The notes under the pieces were generated by a model that was given only the letters and a program-made list of their open reading frames with translations, had not been told where the DNA came from and made no database searches. From Palaemon carinicauda (Eukaryota; Arthropoda; Malacostraca; Decapoda; Palaemonidae): a DNA stretch of 64,000 nucleotides. The DNA lies in the NCBI RefSeq assembly GCF_036898095.1, contig NC_090735.1:9793209-9857208 (forward strand). Direction: 5' to 3'. The first letter of the stretch is position 1. Each line of letters starts with the position of its first letter. Made by a program: the position numbers and the translations under genes. Shown piece by piece: positions 1-11,656 of this stretch.

Positions 1-2253
1 AGCGTCCACTCGAGATTGCTTTGACCGCCTAGACTGAGCAGTCAAAACAACTCTAGAATGCGGAGGTTGACGCTCAGCGTCAAAACAAGTCAACTCCGAT
101 TGTTAGCGAACGTCCTGAACGTCAACAGGAGCATCAGCAAGTGGCCTAACGTCCAAATGTGGCTGAAAATCCACACGAGACCGCATCGAGTGTGGTTCTA
201 AACAACCTGACTGACGTGACTTAGCTACGCCAACGTCAACAGGACGCACAAAGGAACGTTAGGGTGGCTGAAAGCCAGGATCTCGATGAGATAAACGGCT
301 AGGCTCAACGGACTTATCGGCAGAATAGTCTTCCATAAGGGAGGCAAGCTTATTCTGCATGTCTTGCCGTACAACCCCTTTAGGATCAACGGAAATGGTT
401 GCGGTAAGAGACGAGGGTAACGTCTGTGACCGCAAAACCTTGCCAACAAAAAGACTCTCGGAGTCTGTGTTACGCTTTTGTTAGGCGGCGAGCAGTCTTC
501 CGATGACTGCATAGGGTCAGAGCTGTCCTAATGGCTACAACCAGGACGCTGGACCTGTCCTGAAAGGACTGACTTTCGCTTAAGGGCCTCGAAACCTTGT
601 TTCAGGTTTCTTATGCGAAAAGCCTTCGGATGACGAGGAGAAAATCGTCTCTCTCGCCTTATGGTAGGGGTGATCTTGGTAAGATACACCCGATACCATA
701 GAGGGAACGTCTGTTCGCTGATCAAGGCCTCTCGAACCCATAAGTCGTACGACATTACTTCTCCCCTGGGCTTGGGAGCTTGCAAGAGGTCCCGGACTAG
801 GCGAACGACAGGCACGAACAGACGAACCCTCGGTCGCAACACTGATAACACTTTGCGCAATATCACTTTATCACTACGATTTCCTGTTTGCACTTATTTC
901 ACTGAAATCGAAACTTTTACTGATTTCTACCTGAAGCACGCAATTCTACCCTCATCAAAAGGTAGTAATTGCGAAATCAGTCGTATAAAGCAAGCACATT
1001 AATACCAGCAAAAAACAGTAAACATATTTTAAGATAAAAAATTCAGTGGCTGGGGAAGAGACTAAACACTAGTTCATTCAAAACTACGTTTTCAATCTCT
1101 CACCGTACATTGCCTGGGGACGAGAATAAAAAACTAAAAACGTTTTATCTTTTCTCCCTGTACAGAGACTAGGGACGAGAGTAACTCGAGAACAACGTTA
1201 CCCGCTTGAACGGAACGTTTTCTCTCCTCTCTCTCCCTCCGTCTCTATCTTTCTCTCTCTCTCTCTCTTGATTTCGCACCTAAGAGAAGAGCCCACTTAC
1301 GTTTCGTCAAAAAAACATGTTATTTGACCAAAGGAAAAAACTGAAAGGTTTTTCAATTAAAAAGTTCCTTTAAAATAGAATTTAAAACATTTAAGCTTTG
1401 AAAGAAGAATGAACAAAACGTCAGAATCGATTTACTCTTTCTGCAAAGTGAAACCGTGATACTCTCTCTCTCTATCGTAACGATAGAGCGCAAACTGCGT
1501 AGCATAAATAAACTAAACGTTAGTTCATCTTTGAAACAGTACGAAGACTATTCAAAGAAAATCTTTCATAAAATATCTATTAAAAAATATTCATTTAAAA
1601 AGTTTTAAATCATTAGCTCTTTAAAAGCTATTTACGATTGAAAGGGCTCAACGTTGTTTAACTTCGGTTTCCAAGTTAGGACCGCCTACTCTCAGGAAAG
1701 GTCGCATATAAACAAATCATTAAAATTTATTTTTGTTTATTATAAATGGAAAGTTAATCGAAGAGGCCTAATAAAGGCGGTGAGATATAAAATATAGAGG
1801 AAAATCTATAATTAATTTATAACGTGATAAGATAATTGCTAAAAGCCTAAACACACTTCCGTCTAAGGGAAGGGTCGGCCATTTAAAAGTCAAAGAAAGT
1901 CCATACTCTCTTTGTCATCAAAAATTAAATCTATCCAAAAACGAGTTCAAGGATTTATTTGAAGAAAAACACCTGTACTGCGAAAGCTCAAACCAAATTA
2001 AAGTACTTCACCAAATATGATGGGAAAAACTCCAGGTTCAACAGCGAGTAAAAGTACGTCTTGTCGACACGTCGACAGAGAAGAAATTGAAGGTTTTGTT
2101 TACATCCGAGCGTGGTATCTGGCCGACAGTTGGCGCTGGTGGGCACACCCGCAACCTGCATAGCGATCGCTCGCGAGTTTTTTTATGTATGTGTCTGTCG
2201 AGCAACAGAGTTGCAGCTATTATATATTCACCGGCTAAGTTAAATATTTAAAA
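1..2253 (-). mobile_element. DIRS-like retrotransposon, 5' part (copy C), cut by the window edge
   Basis: This is the 5' part of a DIRS-like element read on the minus strand. It aligns by eye with the 5' part of the better preserved copy at 47365-54196. Both share a gag leader encoding DLLQAPKPRGE, a block around 860-1010 matching 52920-53040, the phrase cttccgtctaagggaagg (1857 and 53790), and a terminal segment (about 2090-2253) ending in ctaagtt plus an A/T-rich tail. About 1.1 kb between the leader and the terminus (1010-2090) has no ORF and behaves as untranslated leader. The 3' part (RT, recombinase, left repeat) lies outside the window, so completeness is unknown. Confidence 0.6.
225..893 (-). 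pseudogene. gag-like N-terminal coding remnant of DIRS copy C
   Basis: Two adjacent minus-strand frames (893-528 and 512-225) carry the leader of the element's first ORF. The segment around VRDLLQAPKPRGE recurs almost unchanged in copy B at 52668-52910, which is the main reason to call it element-encoded. The first frame stops at 528 and the second is in another phase, so the ORF is broken or was never one frame. No zinc motif or enzymatic domain is visible. Function as a structural (Gag-like) protein is inferred only from its position at the 5' end of a DIRS element. Confidence 0.4.
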
Positions 2254-2726
2254 ACTCTAAAAGCATAATCACTTATATTCTTTGTAAAAGGCAAGACAGA
2301 CTTTTAGCCTACGGAAGAGGCTGTGATGTCATCAATGGTCGAAATGTTTACATTTCGCCCCTATGCTTTCGTGAGGTTTAAAATAGGTTGAAAAACCTTT
2401 CAACCCTACCTTTTAAGTTATAAATACGTGATCACAGATCAAATAAAACAAATATGCGAAAGCCAAAACTCAAAAACGTTAATACATCACCAAATAACGT
2501 CCAAACACAGTAAGAAAACAAGAGAGAATTTCCAATAGTTCAGCCAGCTATGGCGGCAGAGAAAATCTGAATTGGTTGAGTATAGTTCTACCTGTGGTAC
2601 CGCGAGGGCGCTGGGGTACACCTGGCTTATATGCGCTAAGCTGCGCAAGAGATTTTGAATTTTCTGCCGAGGGCATCGGGGACTTTAGCCATTATATAAC
2701 CAGCAGGTAAGTTTTATATTTAAAAA
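2254..2726 (-). mobile_element. DIRS-like right-terminus fragment (copy D)
   Basis: About 470 bp between the right terminus of copy C and the left terminus of copy A. Its end (gcaggtaagttttatattt at 2703-2721) resembles the right termini of copies B and C. Internal phrases such as tgcgaaagccaaaactc (2455-2471) match the leader of copy C around 1979. It is best read as the 5'-terminal piece of another element of the same group, with C inserted into it or its remainder lost. It contains no ORF of note. Confidence 0.45.
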
Positions 2727-2940
2727 TGACAAATTCGAAGATTATTTGCATTTTTCCTGACCACACAAACCTTAGCTATTTATATTGGGTTTACCTTTTA
2801 GCGCAGCTGAAATGACGAGCCAATAGTTTTAACGAGGGTTAATTACCCCCCACGCTAGTTAGCGGGGGGTAGGGGAAGGGTAGCTTGCTACCCCCCCCCC
2901 CACACACACACACAACGGTGACTTGCTTCACTTCACTTAG
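2724..2940. repeat. DIRS A left (3') inverted terminal repeat
   Basis: From about 2787 to 2940 the sequence is inverted relative to 10612-10770 with scattered mismatches. Shared landmarks are cagctgaaatgacgagccaa, a C-run followed by a CA-run, and gacttgcttcacttcactt. The outermost 60 bp (2724-2785) is left-specific and is complementary to the first half of the internal complementary region. Confidence 0.8.
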
Positions 2941-2985
2941 AGGTAGGACTTGACTTAGGGGTCAGGGATGGCAGGCACACATGTG

Positions 2986-3095
2986 TAAATAGCTAAGGTT
3001 TGTATGGTTAGGAAAAATACAAATTATCTTCGAATTTGTCATTTGTTCCGTAACCGAAATACAAACCACACTATTTACATTGGGTGACTTACCCC
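2986..3095. repeat. DIRS A internal complementary region
   Basis: The first half (about 2986-3045) is the reverse complement of the left terminus (2724-2790). The second half (about 3043-3095) is the reverse complement of the right terminus (10762-10804). The two meet at a short T-run (cattt/ttgttcc). This is the composite template region of DIRS elements, which in the family lies just inside the 3' inverted repeat as it does here. It fixes both ends of the element to within a few bases. Confidence 0.8.
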
Positions 3096-3556
3096 TTAGG
3101 AAGGGTGGAAAGTCCCCAGCCTTACTGACTTCAGCTTGCCCGGGGGCTCAATCCCTCAGTAAGCAGCACTAGAGAAAAGGAGCCCCTGCACCTCACAAGT
3201 TCCTAGCATCGCTAGGAACGAGTGGCCTACATAAGCAGTGTGTGGAGAAGTGTGACTCGTCCTATGAAGTTGACCTTGAGACCTTTAGATAGGAATCTAG
3301 GATAGGACGTTCCCAATACCACCTCGTCAGGGTATGGGGGACGCAACAGTATTAAGCTTAATACTAGGAGCACAAAGAAGCATGGGTTACCTGCAGAGGT
3401 CGAGGTCAGCTATGCGAGGACCAGGATGCTGCTTCCCCAAGAGAGGGGAGAATGAAGAAAGAAGTAAGGGTCAGACATACTCTTTCAATCACACAGACTA
3501 AGACCGGGTAACAACGCCCTCAACCTACTGCTACTTGTCCAAAAAGGAGCCTGAGG

Positions 3557-4543
3557 TTAGACCAGCTGTTGTGCAGCCACCACAGGGCCGATAGAAAACG
3601 TATCGAGGCTCCTGTGGGTCACCTCTTGCAGGTAGTGGTCTGTGAAGGTCATCTGACGCTTCCAGACCCCAGCTTGAAGTACCTGCGTCACAGAGAAGTT
3701 TCTCTTGAAGGCCAGGGATGTAGCAATACCCCTGACATCGTGTGCCCGAGGGCAACGTGACGGAGGAGGGTCTGGATTCAAGGCATGGTGGATAACCCTT
3801 CGAATCCAGGCTGAGATGGTGTTCCTGGTGACCCTCCTCTTAGTCCTGCCTGTGCTCACAAACAAAGCTCGCACTTGAGGACGGACTGCAGCCGTTCTCT
3901 CCAAGTAGTGCCTCAGACACCTCACTGGACATAGTAGCAGCTGGTCTGGGTCGCTTGTTACAGAACGGAGACTCGCGATCCTGAAAGAGTCGAAGCGAAG
4001 ATCCGGCACTCCAGGATTCTGAGTCTTGGCAACAAACTCAGGGACGAACCTGAACGTTACCTCCCCCCATCCCCTTGAATGGGCGATGTCGTACGAGAGA
4101 CCATAAAGTTCACTAACCCGCTTGGCGGAAGCCAAAGCGAGTAGGAAAGCCGTCTTCCAAGACAGGTGGTGATCGGAGGCCTGGCGTAATGGTTCGAAGG
4201 GAGGTCTCTTAAGAGTCCTGAGGACTCTAACCACGTTCCAAGGAGGAGGTCTCACTTCCGACTGGGGGCAGGTAAGCTCATAGCTACGTATGAGTAAAGA
4301 GAGTTCTAGCGATGAAGAAATATCCACGCCCTTCAGCCTGAAGGCCAAGCTTAAGGCTGAGCGATAGCCCTTCACTGCCGAGACAGAAAGGCGCATTTCT
4401 TCCCGCAGATAAACGAGGAAGTCCGCTATTGCTGGAATAGTGGCATCGAGTGGAGAGATATCCCTCCCACGACACCAACCACAAAAGACTCTCCAATTTG
4501 CTTGGTAGACTCCCTCAGAGGACCTTCGCAGGTGCCGAGACAT
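3557..4543 (-). CDS. DIRS tyrosine recombinase (328 aa, intact)
   Basis: Site-specific tyrosine recombinase that would join the circular cDNA intermediate to the chromosome. The N-terminal half (residues 12-80) looks like a SAM-like core-binding domain. The catalytic half shows the expected residues: R142 in AKRVSEL, H268 and R271 in AHDVRGIA, W294, and the nucleophile Y304 in DHYL. The ORF is uninterrupted. An upstream in-phase stretch (encoding RFFQQVAER) suggests the natural N-terminus may lie before the first Met. It follows the RT/RH region on the same strand, the usual DIRS order. All key residues are present, so it may be active even though its neighbours are broken. Confusion with a Crypton recombinase is unlikely given the adjoining RT and RNase H. 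Confidence 0.85.
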   Translation of the reverse strand: MSRHLRRSSEGVYQANWRVFCGWCRGRDISPLDATIPAIADFLVYLREEMRLSVSAVKGYRSALSLAFRLKGVDISSSLELSLLIRSYELTCPQSEVRPPPWNVVRVLRTLKRPPFEPLRQASDHHLSWKTAFLLALASAKRVSELYGLSYDIAHSRGWGEVTFRFVPEFVAKTQNPGVPDLRFDSFRIASLRSVTSDPDQLLLCPVRCLRHYLERTAAVRPQVRALFVSTGRTKRRVTRNTISAWIRRVIHHALNPDPPPSRCPRAHDVRGIATSLAFKRNFSVTQVLQAGVWKRQMTFTDHYLQEVTHRSLDTFSIGPVVAAQQLV

Positions 4544-4619
4544 TCTCTCCGCAACCTGTTGAAAAAACCTCTGTCCGCGAGGAGACGCTGGATAGTCTCC
4601 AGGCGTGAAGCCGAAGCGA

Positions 4620-6560
4620 GGCTACGGCCTTGTGAGGGACGCCGGAGTGGGGTTGTCTGAGAAGCTCGTGTCATGGAGGAAGTTCCCTCGGGAGCTCCAT
4701 CAGGAGCTGCAGAAGGTCCAGGAACCATTCCGCGTGATGCCATAGCGGAGCTACCAGTCATCGAACAGTTGGCCGATAGTCTGGTCCTGTTGAGCACCCT
4801 CTCATCAGACAGAACGGTGGGAAGGCGTACACGTCGATGTTGTGACACCGTTGTTGGAAAGCATCTTGCCAGAGTGCCTTGGGGTCCGGAACTGGGGAGC
4901 AGTACAGGGGCAGCTTGAAGTTCAATGCTGTCGCGAACAAGTCCACAGTCGGGGAACCCCACAAAGTCAGGACTTTGTTGGCTATCTGAGGATCCAAAGA
5001 CCACTCGGTACTCACTATCTGCGAGGCCCTGCTCAGACTGTCGGCGAGCACATTCCTCTTGCCAGGAATGAAGCGAGCTGATAGTGTTATAGAGTTGATT
5101 TCGGTCCACCTCAGAGTCTCTACTGCAAGATGGGATAGCTGCTGCGAAAAAGTGCCTCCCTGCTTGTTGATATAAGCCACTACCGTGGTGTTGTCACTCA
5201 TCACCACCACGGAGTGACCCGCCAGGGACCGTTGGAACTGCTGAAGAGCCAGAAAGACGGCCTTCAATTCTAGCAGGTTGATGTGTAGGCACTATTCTGA
5301 TTCTGACCAAAGGCCTGAGGCCCTCTGGTTCAGAATGTGCGCCCCCCACCCTTCTTTTGACGCGTCCGAAAACAGAGTCAATTCCGGGGGGACGACAAGA
5401 AGACTCGCTCCCTTCCGCAGGTTCTCGTCGACCAGCCACCACCGCAAGTCCGTCTGTTCCAAACACCCCATTGGGATCAGAATGTCCGGAAAATCGGATC
5501 CTTGATTCCACCGGGACTTGAGCCGCCACTGTAGGGATCTCATCCTGAGACGGTTGTTTGAAACCAGACGAGCCAGGGAGGATAGGTGACCTAAGAACGC
5601 AACCACGACTGGGCGGGGAGCTCTTCTCGCCTGAGGAAGGGTTCCGCCACCCTCCTCAGCCTTGCTATCCGGTCGTCTGATGGAAAGGCTTTGTGGAGAT
5701 TGGTGTCTATTAGCATGCCTAGATAAACCAGTCGTTGGGACGGCTGCAGAGAGGACTTCTTGAGGTTTACCACAATCCCCAGATCCTGGCAAAGATCCAG
5801 AAGCCTGTCTCGGTGCCGAAGAAGGGTCGACTCCAAGTCTGCTAGGATCAGCCAATCGTCCAGATAACGAAGGAGACGAATGCCGTTCCTGTGCGCCCAA
5901 GATGAAATCAGGGTGAACACTCTGGTGAACACCTGAGGAGCTGTGGAGAGACCGAAACACAGCACCTTGAACTGGTAGATCTTGTCGTCTAGGCAGAATC
6001 TCAGGTACGTCCTGGAAGACGGATGGATTGGGATCTGGAAGTACTCGTTCTTTAGATCCAGTGTGCACATGAAGTCTTGTGGTCTCACCGCAAGTCTGAC
6101 CGTGTCTGCTGTCTCCATGCTGAACCGGGTTTGCTTGACAAACCCGTTCAGAGCTGAGAGGTCGATGACAGGTCTCCAGCCTCCAGACGCCTTCTTTACA
6201 AGAAAGAGTCGACTGAAGAAGTCTGGGGAGCCGTCGACGACCTCCTGGAGAGCACCCTTCTCGAGCATGGTCTCGACTTCGGCCCGAAGGCCCAGCCCCT
6301 TTGCCGATCCCGTGGCATAGGAGCTCAACGACACTGGATTTGCTGTCAGGGGAGGTGGAGATGTGAACGGGACGCGATAGCCTTGGCCGATCACTGAGAC
6401 CATCCAAGCATCGGCCCCGTGTTGCTGCCACCTGCGGACGCAACGCTGAAGGCATCCCCCCACAGGTGGACACGCAGGGGGACTGCCACCCCTAGGGCTT
6501 GCGGCCGCGGCCGCCATCCCTAGGAGTCTTGCCTCCCCTGGAGGACTTACCGCCCCTCTT
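4620..6560 (-). pseudogene. DIRS reverse transcriptase / RNase H / methyltransferase-like ORF, broken
   Basis: The polymerase ORF of copy A. The RT palm is clear: TLDLKNEYFQI (motif A, catalytic Asp kept) and RYLDDWL at about 5848-5869 (motif C). The RNase H part shows LFSDASKEGWG, LLELKAVFLAL, VVMSDNTTVVAYI and LADSLSR, giving the D-E-D-D set. It is followed by VDLFAT and YAFPPF, as in the methyltransferase-like tail of DIRS polyproteins. Three defects are visible: a frame change near 5591, an in-frame TAG at 5292-5294 just before the RNase H glutamate, and a frame change near 4758 inside the methyltransferase-like tail. The region overlaps the 3' end of gag in another phase, so expression by frameshifting or reinitiation is possible in intact relatives. 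Confidence 0.75.
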
Positions 6561-9500
6561 GACCTTGGCTGGAAAGGGCTGGGGCTTAGACACCACCTTC
6601 TTAACTGCCGGTGCCTGTTTCGGAGCCTTACAAGGCTGCTGCTGCTGTTGCGGCGGAGCTGGAGGCTTATAGGGCTGAGCTGTAAGGGCCCTATGGAGGA
6701 GGGAGTCCGTGCTGGATTTCCTCCACCGCTCAGCCGTTCGCTCCATGTCCTGAGGCTCAAACAGGTTCTCCCCCAGAAGGGAAGCATGTCTGAGCCTACA
6801 CACATCCACGGCGGGGACCTTCGGATGGAATCTCTTGGCCACAGCATCGCGCCGCTTCAACACCGAGTTGGCCCACAGGGTGGTAACCTGGTGCGCCAAA
6901 AACTCGATGGAGCGGGTGCCCGAGAGTAAGTAGGTCTCCAGGGCCTTCCTATTGGTCTCCTTGGACAAATCCTCCGAGCGCAATAGGATGCCCAGAGTTC
7001 CTAGCCAGAAGTCCAGCCACGAAGTGGCCTGCATGGCACACTTAGCGACCTTTTCATGGCTAAGGATCTCTGCCGCCGAGAACGACACCTGCCTGGCAGA
7101 GAGCTTCTCAAGGGGAACTCCCTTCGCCAGCTCCTCCACGGAGTGATGGAGGGGAAGAGCGAGGCTGGACTCACCCAATATCTCAAAATACCTCCTCTGC
7201 TGGAGACGAGGAGGAGGGATGAGCTTGTTCCCGGCAGAGGAACGACTGGAGGAGGCAAGAATCGCGAGCTGAGCGTTGGCCCTAGCTCTAGCACTCTTCA
7301 GACCCCGAGACCAGGACAGAGCCGCACTAGACTTAGGGGCCTTCTGAACGTCAAACACTTCATCTAAGATAGTGTCCCTGCCTTCATGGGGGGCGATCTC
7401 GGGGTCCATAAGCCCGTTAAGTTGCCTTATCAGGCTCAGGACCTGCCAGAAGGCATGTTCGGATTCCTGCTGATCTCCTCCTTGCGGGCTGGCAGCTAAG
7501 TCTCCTGTCCCCGGAATCTCTTCCTGGGGTGAAGCGTGGACGTTCCCCGGGGAGCCGCAGGTTCCTGGCGAATCCTCAAAGATGATTTCGGGACGGTTTT
7601 GGAGTCTTTGGATTCCCTCCTGGGAGGGATACAGGATCCCAACAAAGAGGTTCGAGGAGCCCCTTCCTCGCGAGACGACTCTCCTCCATGAAACGAAGTC
7701 TCCCCCCTTGGTGCCAAGGGAAAGACTACCGCTTCACTGGACTCACCCGAGGACGGAAAGGCTTCGTCCACGGGAGAAGGAGAAAGCACTCGAGCAGGAG
7801 AAGGGAGCTTCACGACAGACCTCTTGGGAACCAACTTCGCCCTGGGGGAAGTCACCACGAAGTCCACTCCTCTCTTTCTCTTCAGCGGCAGCCGTTGGTT
7901 TGTTGCCCTGATCAACGAGTGCTGGTTTCATCACCCTCACTAACGCTCGCATCAGAGGACCAAACCAAGTCTGTTGCTCCACGGACACAGAGTCCGAAAT
8001 CTTCGCTGGAGGGAAAGGGATCGGGCGATCCTTTGGAGTGGACACCACAGTACCTGCCTGAAAAGAAGGAGGGGAAGAACGATGCACTAACCTCTCCGCA
8101 GTGTCTTCCTTGTCCTGCACTACAGTCCTGCGTTTGGATGGGGGCGATCCCGAGCGCTGTCTAGGAACACGCGCTCCTGCTGCTACCACTGGCTGCGAAA
8201 TTCGCGCCGAACGATGGTCGCGCGAGGGCGAGCGGTCGCGCAGGCGGATGATCGCGTGGGCACGCAGGCGAGCGGTCGCGCGGGCGAGTGATCGCGCGGG
8301 CGCGCAGGCGAGCGGTCGCGCGGTTGCGCGGGCGCGCAGGCGAGCGGTTGCGCGGGCGCGCAGGCGAGTGGTTGCGCGGGCGCGCAGGCGAGTGGGCTCG
8401 AGGGTCTACAGGAGAACGAGCGCGTGGCAAAGTCGGCGAACGAATGCGTTGGCACGATGGCGAGGGAACACGTTGCCGCGTGGGCGAGGAAGGTCGCTGG
8501 CGGCGTAGATCAGCAGGCGATCAGTGGTGAGCTGGCGAACGCTGACGCGCAGGTGAGCGATGGCACGTTGTCGCATGGTGACGCGCTGGCGAGCGATAGC
8601 GCGCAGGACACGCAGATGAATGATCGCGCCATGGCGAGCTAGTACATGGCAAACCATGTCCTTCCCGAACCTCCAGTCGACGACGCGTAGGAGAACACGT
8701 GCGCGCAGGTTGTAAATCACGCGGGCGGTCCGGAGATCGCCGATAAACAGGTGATCGTTGACGCGTAGGAGAACGCTGACGAACAGGCGATACTAGGATC
8801 GTCTGTGAACACTGGCGAGCAGGTGATCGCTGGCGAGTAAGGGGGCGACGCATGAGATCCTGTGAAGGAACAGGTGGCGCGGCGTGTTCACGAACAGGAA
8901 CAGGAGGATCGTAGGCGCGTGGGCGAACATGTGCTTTTGAAACACGCGCTGGAGAACGCGGACGATGTTGCGTAGACACAGGATGAGGATCGCGAGAAAG
9001 CTCAGGAGACTGATGGCGTGCAGGGTGTCCAACAGGGACTGCAGGATGATCAGAGACCACAGGGGAGCGCTGGCGAGCAGGCGGGCGATGATCCTCAAAA
9101 GAGCGCTGACGAACTGGAGAGCGTTGACGCTCAGAAGAGCGCTGACGAGCAGGAGAGCGCCTGTGCGCTAACACTGCAGAAGGGCGAGCAGGAGAATGCT
9201 GGCACGCTAAGCGCTCTTCAGGAACCACAGGATGTAGGATGTCCTCCGGAGAACGCTGACGAGGAGGGCGAATATCAGGAGAGCGCCGGCGAACAGGTGA
9301 GAGCTGACGAGCAGGAGATCATTGACGAGCAGGAGAGCAGTGATGAGCCGGAGAGCGCTGACGAGCAGGAGAGCGCTGACGAGCAGGAGAATGCTGACGA
9401 GCAGGAGAGCGCTGACGAGCAGGAGAGCGCCTGTGCGCTAACACTGCACGTGAAAGGGAAGAATCCCTTTGCCCCGAAGGGACCGTTGCCCGTCGGGTGA

Positions 9501-10486
9501 CGAGTTCCCCAGAAGGTGAAGTTCTAGCAGGAGTAGGAGAACGGTCTGCAGAGAGATCCAAAGGAGCAGGAGCTGTAGGCTGAGTACGACGAGGAGAGTC
9601 CCCTTCGGAGAAGAGGATCCAAAAAGGCGCCTCTTAACCCTCTTATAAGGGGAAGGGAGGCCCTTGAGACGCAGCGGACGGTGAGCCTTATGGCGAAGGC
9701 GGCCACGGGGAAGATCATCAGGACCATCAGTCCTCCGAAGTGGAGTCTCAGTCAAAGCACTTCCCTTAGAGGGAAGCTGAACAGCAGAAGAGCCCGTAGG
9801 ACTCACTTCCCCCTTCGAAGGATGTCCGGAAGGGGGAGGAGAGCCGTCAGCACCATCATCCTCCACTGCACCTGCAGAGGATTGGCCTGCCACGTCGGAG
9901 GCCTCTGCCACCACGACGTCGACGATAGACAGAGGGTCTACCTCTGCTTACCACCGGCGACTGCTTAACGGCGGCCCCCAACGAGACAAGGTCAATCAAG
10001 GCAACTCTGGAGGGCAAGCCCTCCCAGGGAAGCCCAAATCTGTAAGAGATCATCATTAGACAATGAATTATCAACAACCTCCCCCGGAGGAGGAGGGGGA
10101 ACCACCCCGCTATGGGAGGCGACACCCTCTCCCCCCACCCAAGGTCGGGAAACAGAACTATGGCCTGCGCTACCACTCGGCCGACTCTCCTTAGGAGCCG
10201 GACGAGGGGGAGCTTCGGAGGAGGTTTGGGCGGCGAAAGAAGAGTCCCGAGAACCTTCCTCCTTCAAGGCAACCCCCGAAGGAGAACGGTCTCTCTTGGA
10301 CTTCTTCTTACGCCGGCGACCAAACCTCTCCCACTGGGAGGCAGACCACTCCCTACACTCACTACACATGTTTTCCTGGTCACACCGTCGGCCCCGACAC
10401 TGAGGACAAAGGGTGTGAGGATCCGTATCCAAGGCCGACATAAAGGTCCCACAAGGGCGGCCGGCAACACCAGGGCACGTACGCAT
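6492..10486 (-). pseudogene. DIRS gag-like ORF with RS-type repeats, frame-broken
   Basis: The first ORF of copy A, spread over several minus-strand frames. The N-terminus (10486-9992) has a cysteine cluster C-x2-C-x4-C-x5-C-x2-C (from CPQCRGRRC to CSEC) followed by a basic run. The middle (about 9560-8160) is a long tract of SPARQR-type and SPARPRN-type repeats. The C-terminal part (7409-6492, 305 aa) is a clean helical-looking segment ending in a Q-rich stretch and a Gly/Arg/Lys-rich nucleic-acid-binding tail. The native frame can be followed across about 7600-7410 upstream of the Met at 7409, which shows that this Met is not the true start. The role (coat and nucleic acid binding) is inferred from position and composition. 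Confidence 0.6.
8200..9440 (-). repeat. Coding tandem repeats in DIRS A gag (18-bp and 24-bp units)
   Basis: Two repeat types occur. Around 9100-9440 an 18-bp unit (gctgacgagcaggagagc) encodes SPARQR on the minus strand. Around 8230-8400 a GC-rich 24-bp unit (ggcgcgcaggcgagcggttg plus gcgc) encodes SPARPRN-like octads. Both unit lengths are multiples of three. Open frames on the opposite strand here are by-products of the repeats. Confidence 0.7.
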
Positions 10487-10611
10487 AGCAAAGATAATAT
10501 AAGGCAGCCAACTTCAAACACGCACACAAGCTGTAGTAAAGAAAAAGCAGAAAAAAGATTAAAGGCTGTCAACGAGGACGATGGACAGACGCGTCTGTTC
10601 ATCGCCGAGCC

Positions 10612-10804
10612 AAAAGTGAAGTGAAGCAAGTCACCGGTGTGTGTGGGGGGGGGGGGAGGGGTAGCAAGCTACCCTTCCCCTACCCCCCGCTAACTAGCGC
10701 GGGGGTAATTAACCCTTGTTAAAACTATTGGCTCGTCATTTCAGCTGCGCTAAAAGGTAAACCCAATGTAAATAGCGTGGTTTGTATTTTGGTTAAGGAA
10801 CAAA
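10612..10804. repeat. DIRS A right (5') inverted terminal repeat
   Basis: Inverted counterpart of 2787-2940, with a right-specific outer segment of about 40 bp ending ggttaaggaacaaa, which is complementary to the second half of the internal complementary region. It contains a G-run next to a GT-run, mirroring the C-run and CA-run of the left repeat. Confidence 0.8.
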
Positions 10805-11563
10805 CTAATAATACATAATAATAACAAAAAATCTATGACCTTCTCACCAAAATATAATTTGAGAATAGTCTAACTTTCAAGGGAAGTTCAGCAATACTGG
10901 ACTTTTTCAGATACTGTAGTATATGCTCATCACTATAAGCTACCTTCCATAAATATTTATTACCTTCTCTGTAACCTAACCAAGGTATCAACTTTTGAAA
11001 AACTTAAGTAATGAAAATTTTAACTTATCTTTAAACTGATGTCAATTAAATATTACAGCCTCCATCCCTCTTATCAGCTTTGATTTGGATATGGATAATT
11101 CAATCTTGCGGCATCAGTGTTCCATTAGCTTCCCTCTCCTTCTCATATTAATAGGGGAATCAGGTTGCCCACTATAAAGTTTTTTTTGTTTACCGACAAT
11201 GCTATTTGGTTTTCAAATGTGCAGGTAAATAAACGCTTCTGAAAGAAAAGAAAAATATCGTTACTCCAATTTTTTTTTACCAAGTCATAACTAAACTGTT
11301 GATATTTAATTCAATACTTAAGTGTCACTTTTTAGGATTATCCATTACAATAACTGGCATATTCAACTTCATCTTTAGAGATCAAGATAACAGACACTTT
11401 TGAACATTAATCTTGACCATGCTGTGGTGTAATTAACAAGAACATCTGAAGGAAGAACATTACTAATAACCAAAGTTTGTGAAAAAAAAAACAGTTAAAC
11501 TTTAATAATTATCTGAAACTGTATTATATTTGATTGGTGCATTCATATCAACCCTATTCTTTA
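10805..11563. other. AT-rich spacer, no feature seen
   Basis: AT-rich unique-looking sequence between two DIRS elements of the same orientation. I see no ORF, repeat unit or RNA structure that I can support. Confidence 0.5.
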
Positions 11564-11625
11564 AACATGATAAATTTGTATTTTTCCTAACCATACAAAC
11601 CTGAGGTCTTTACTATACCTATCTA

Positions 11626-11656
<31 letters not shown>

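Larger units (their letters stand above)
2724..10804 (-). mobile_element. Full-length DIRS-like retrotransposon (copy A, about 8.1 kb)
   Basis: A complete element on the minus strand: 5' inverted repeat (10612-10804), gag (10486-6492), reverse transcriptase/RNase H/methyltransferase-like region (about 6560-4620), tyrosine recombinase (4543-3557), internal complementary region (2986-3095) and 3' inverted repeat (2724-2940). Known for the family: DIRS elements carry split inverted repeats and integrate through a circular intermediate using a tyrosine recombinase, so they leave no target duplication; none is visible here. The ends were set by the internal complementary region, whose two halves are complementary to the outermost left and right sequences. 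The recombinase ORF is intact, but gag and RT/RH contain frame breaks and a stop, so this copy is probably not autonomous. Confidence 0.85.

Noticed and set aside
8101..9500. Plus-strand ORFs of 70-160 aa opposite DIRS gag
   Set aside because: They are antisense readings of the SPARQR/SPARPRN repeats. The minus-strand frame fits the element's gene order and has RS-type composition.
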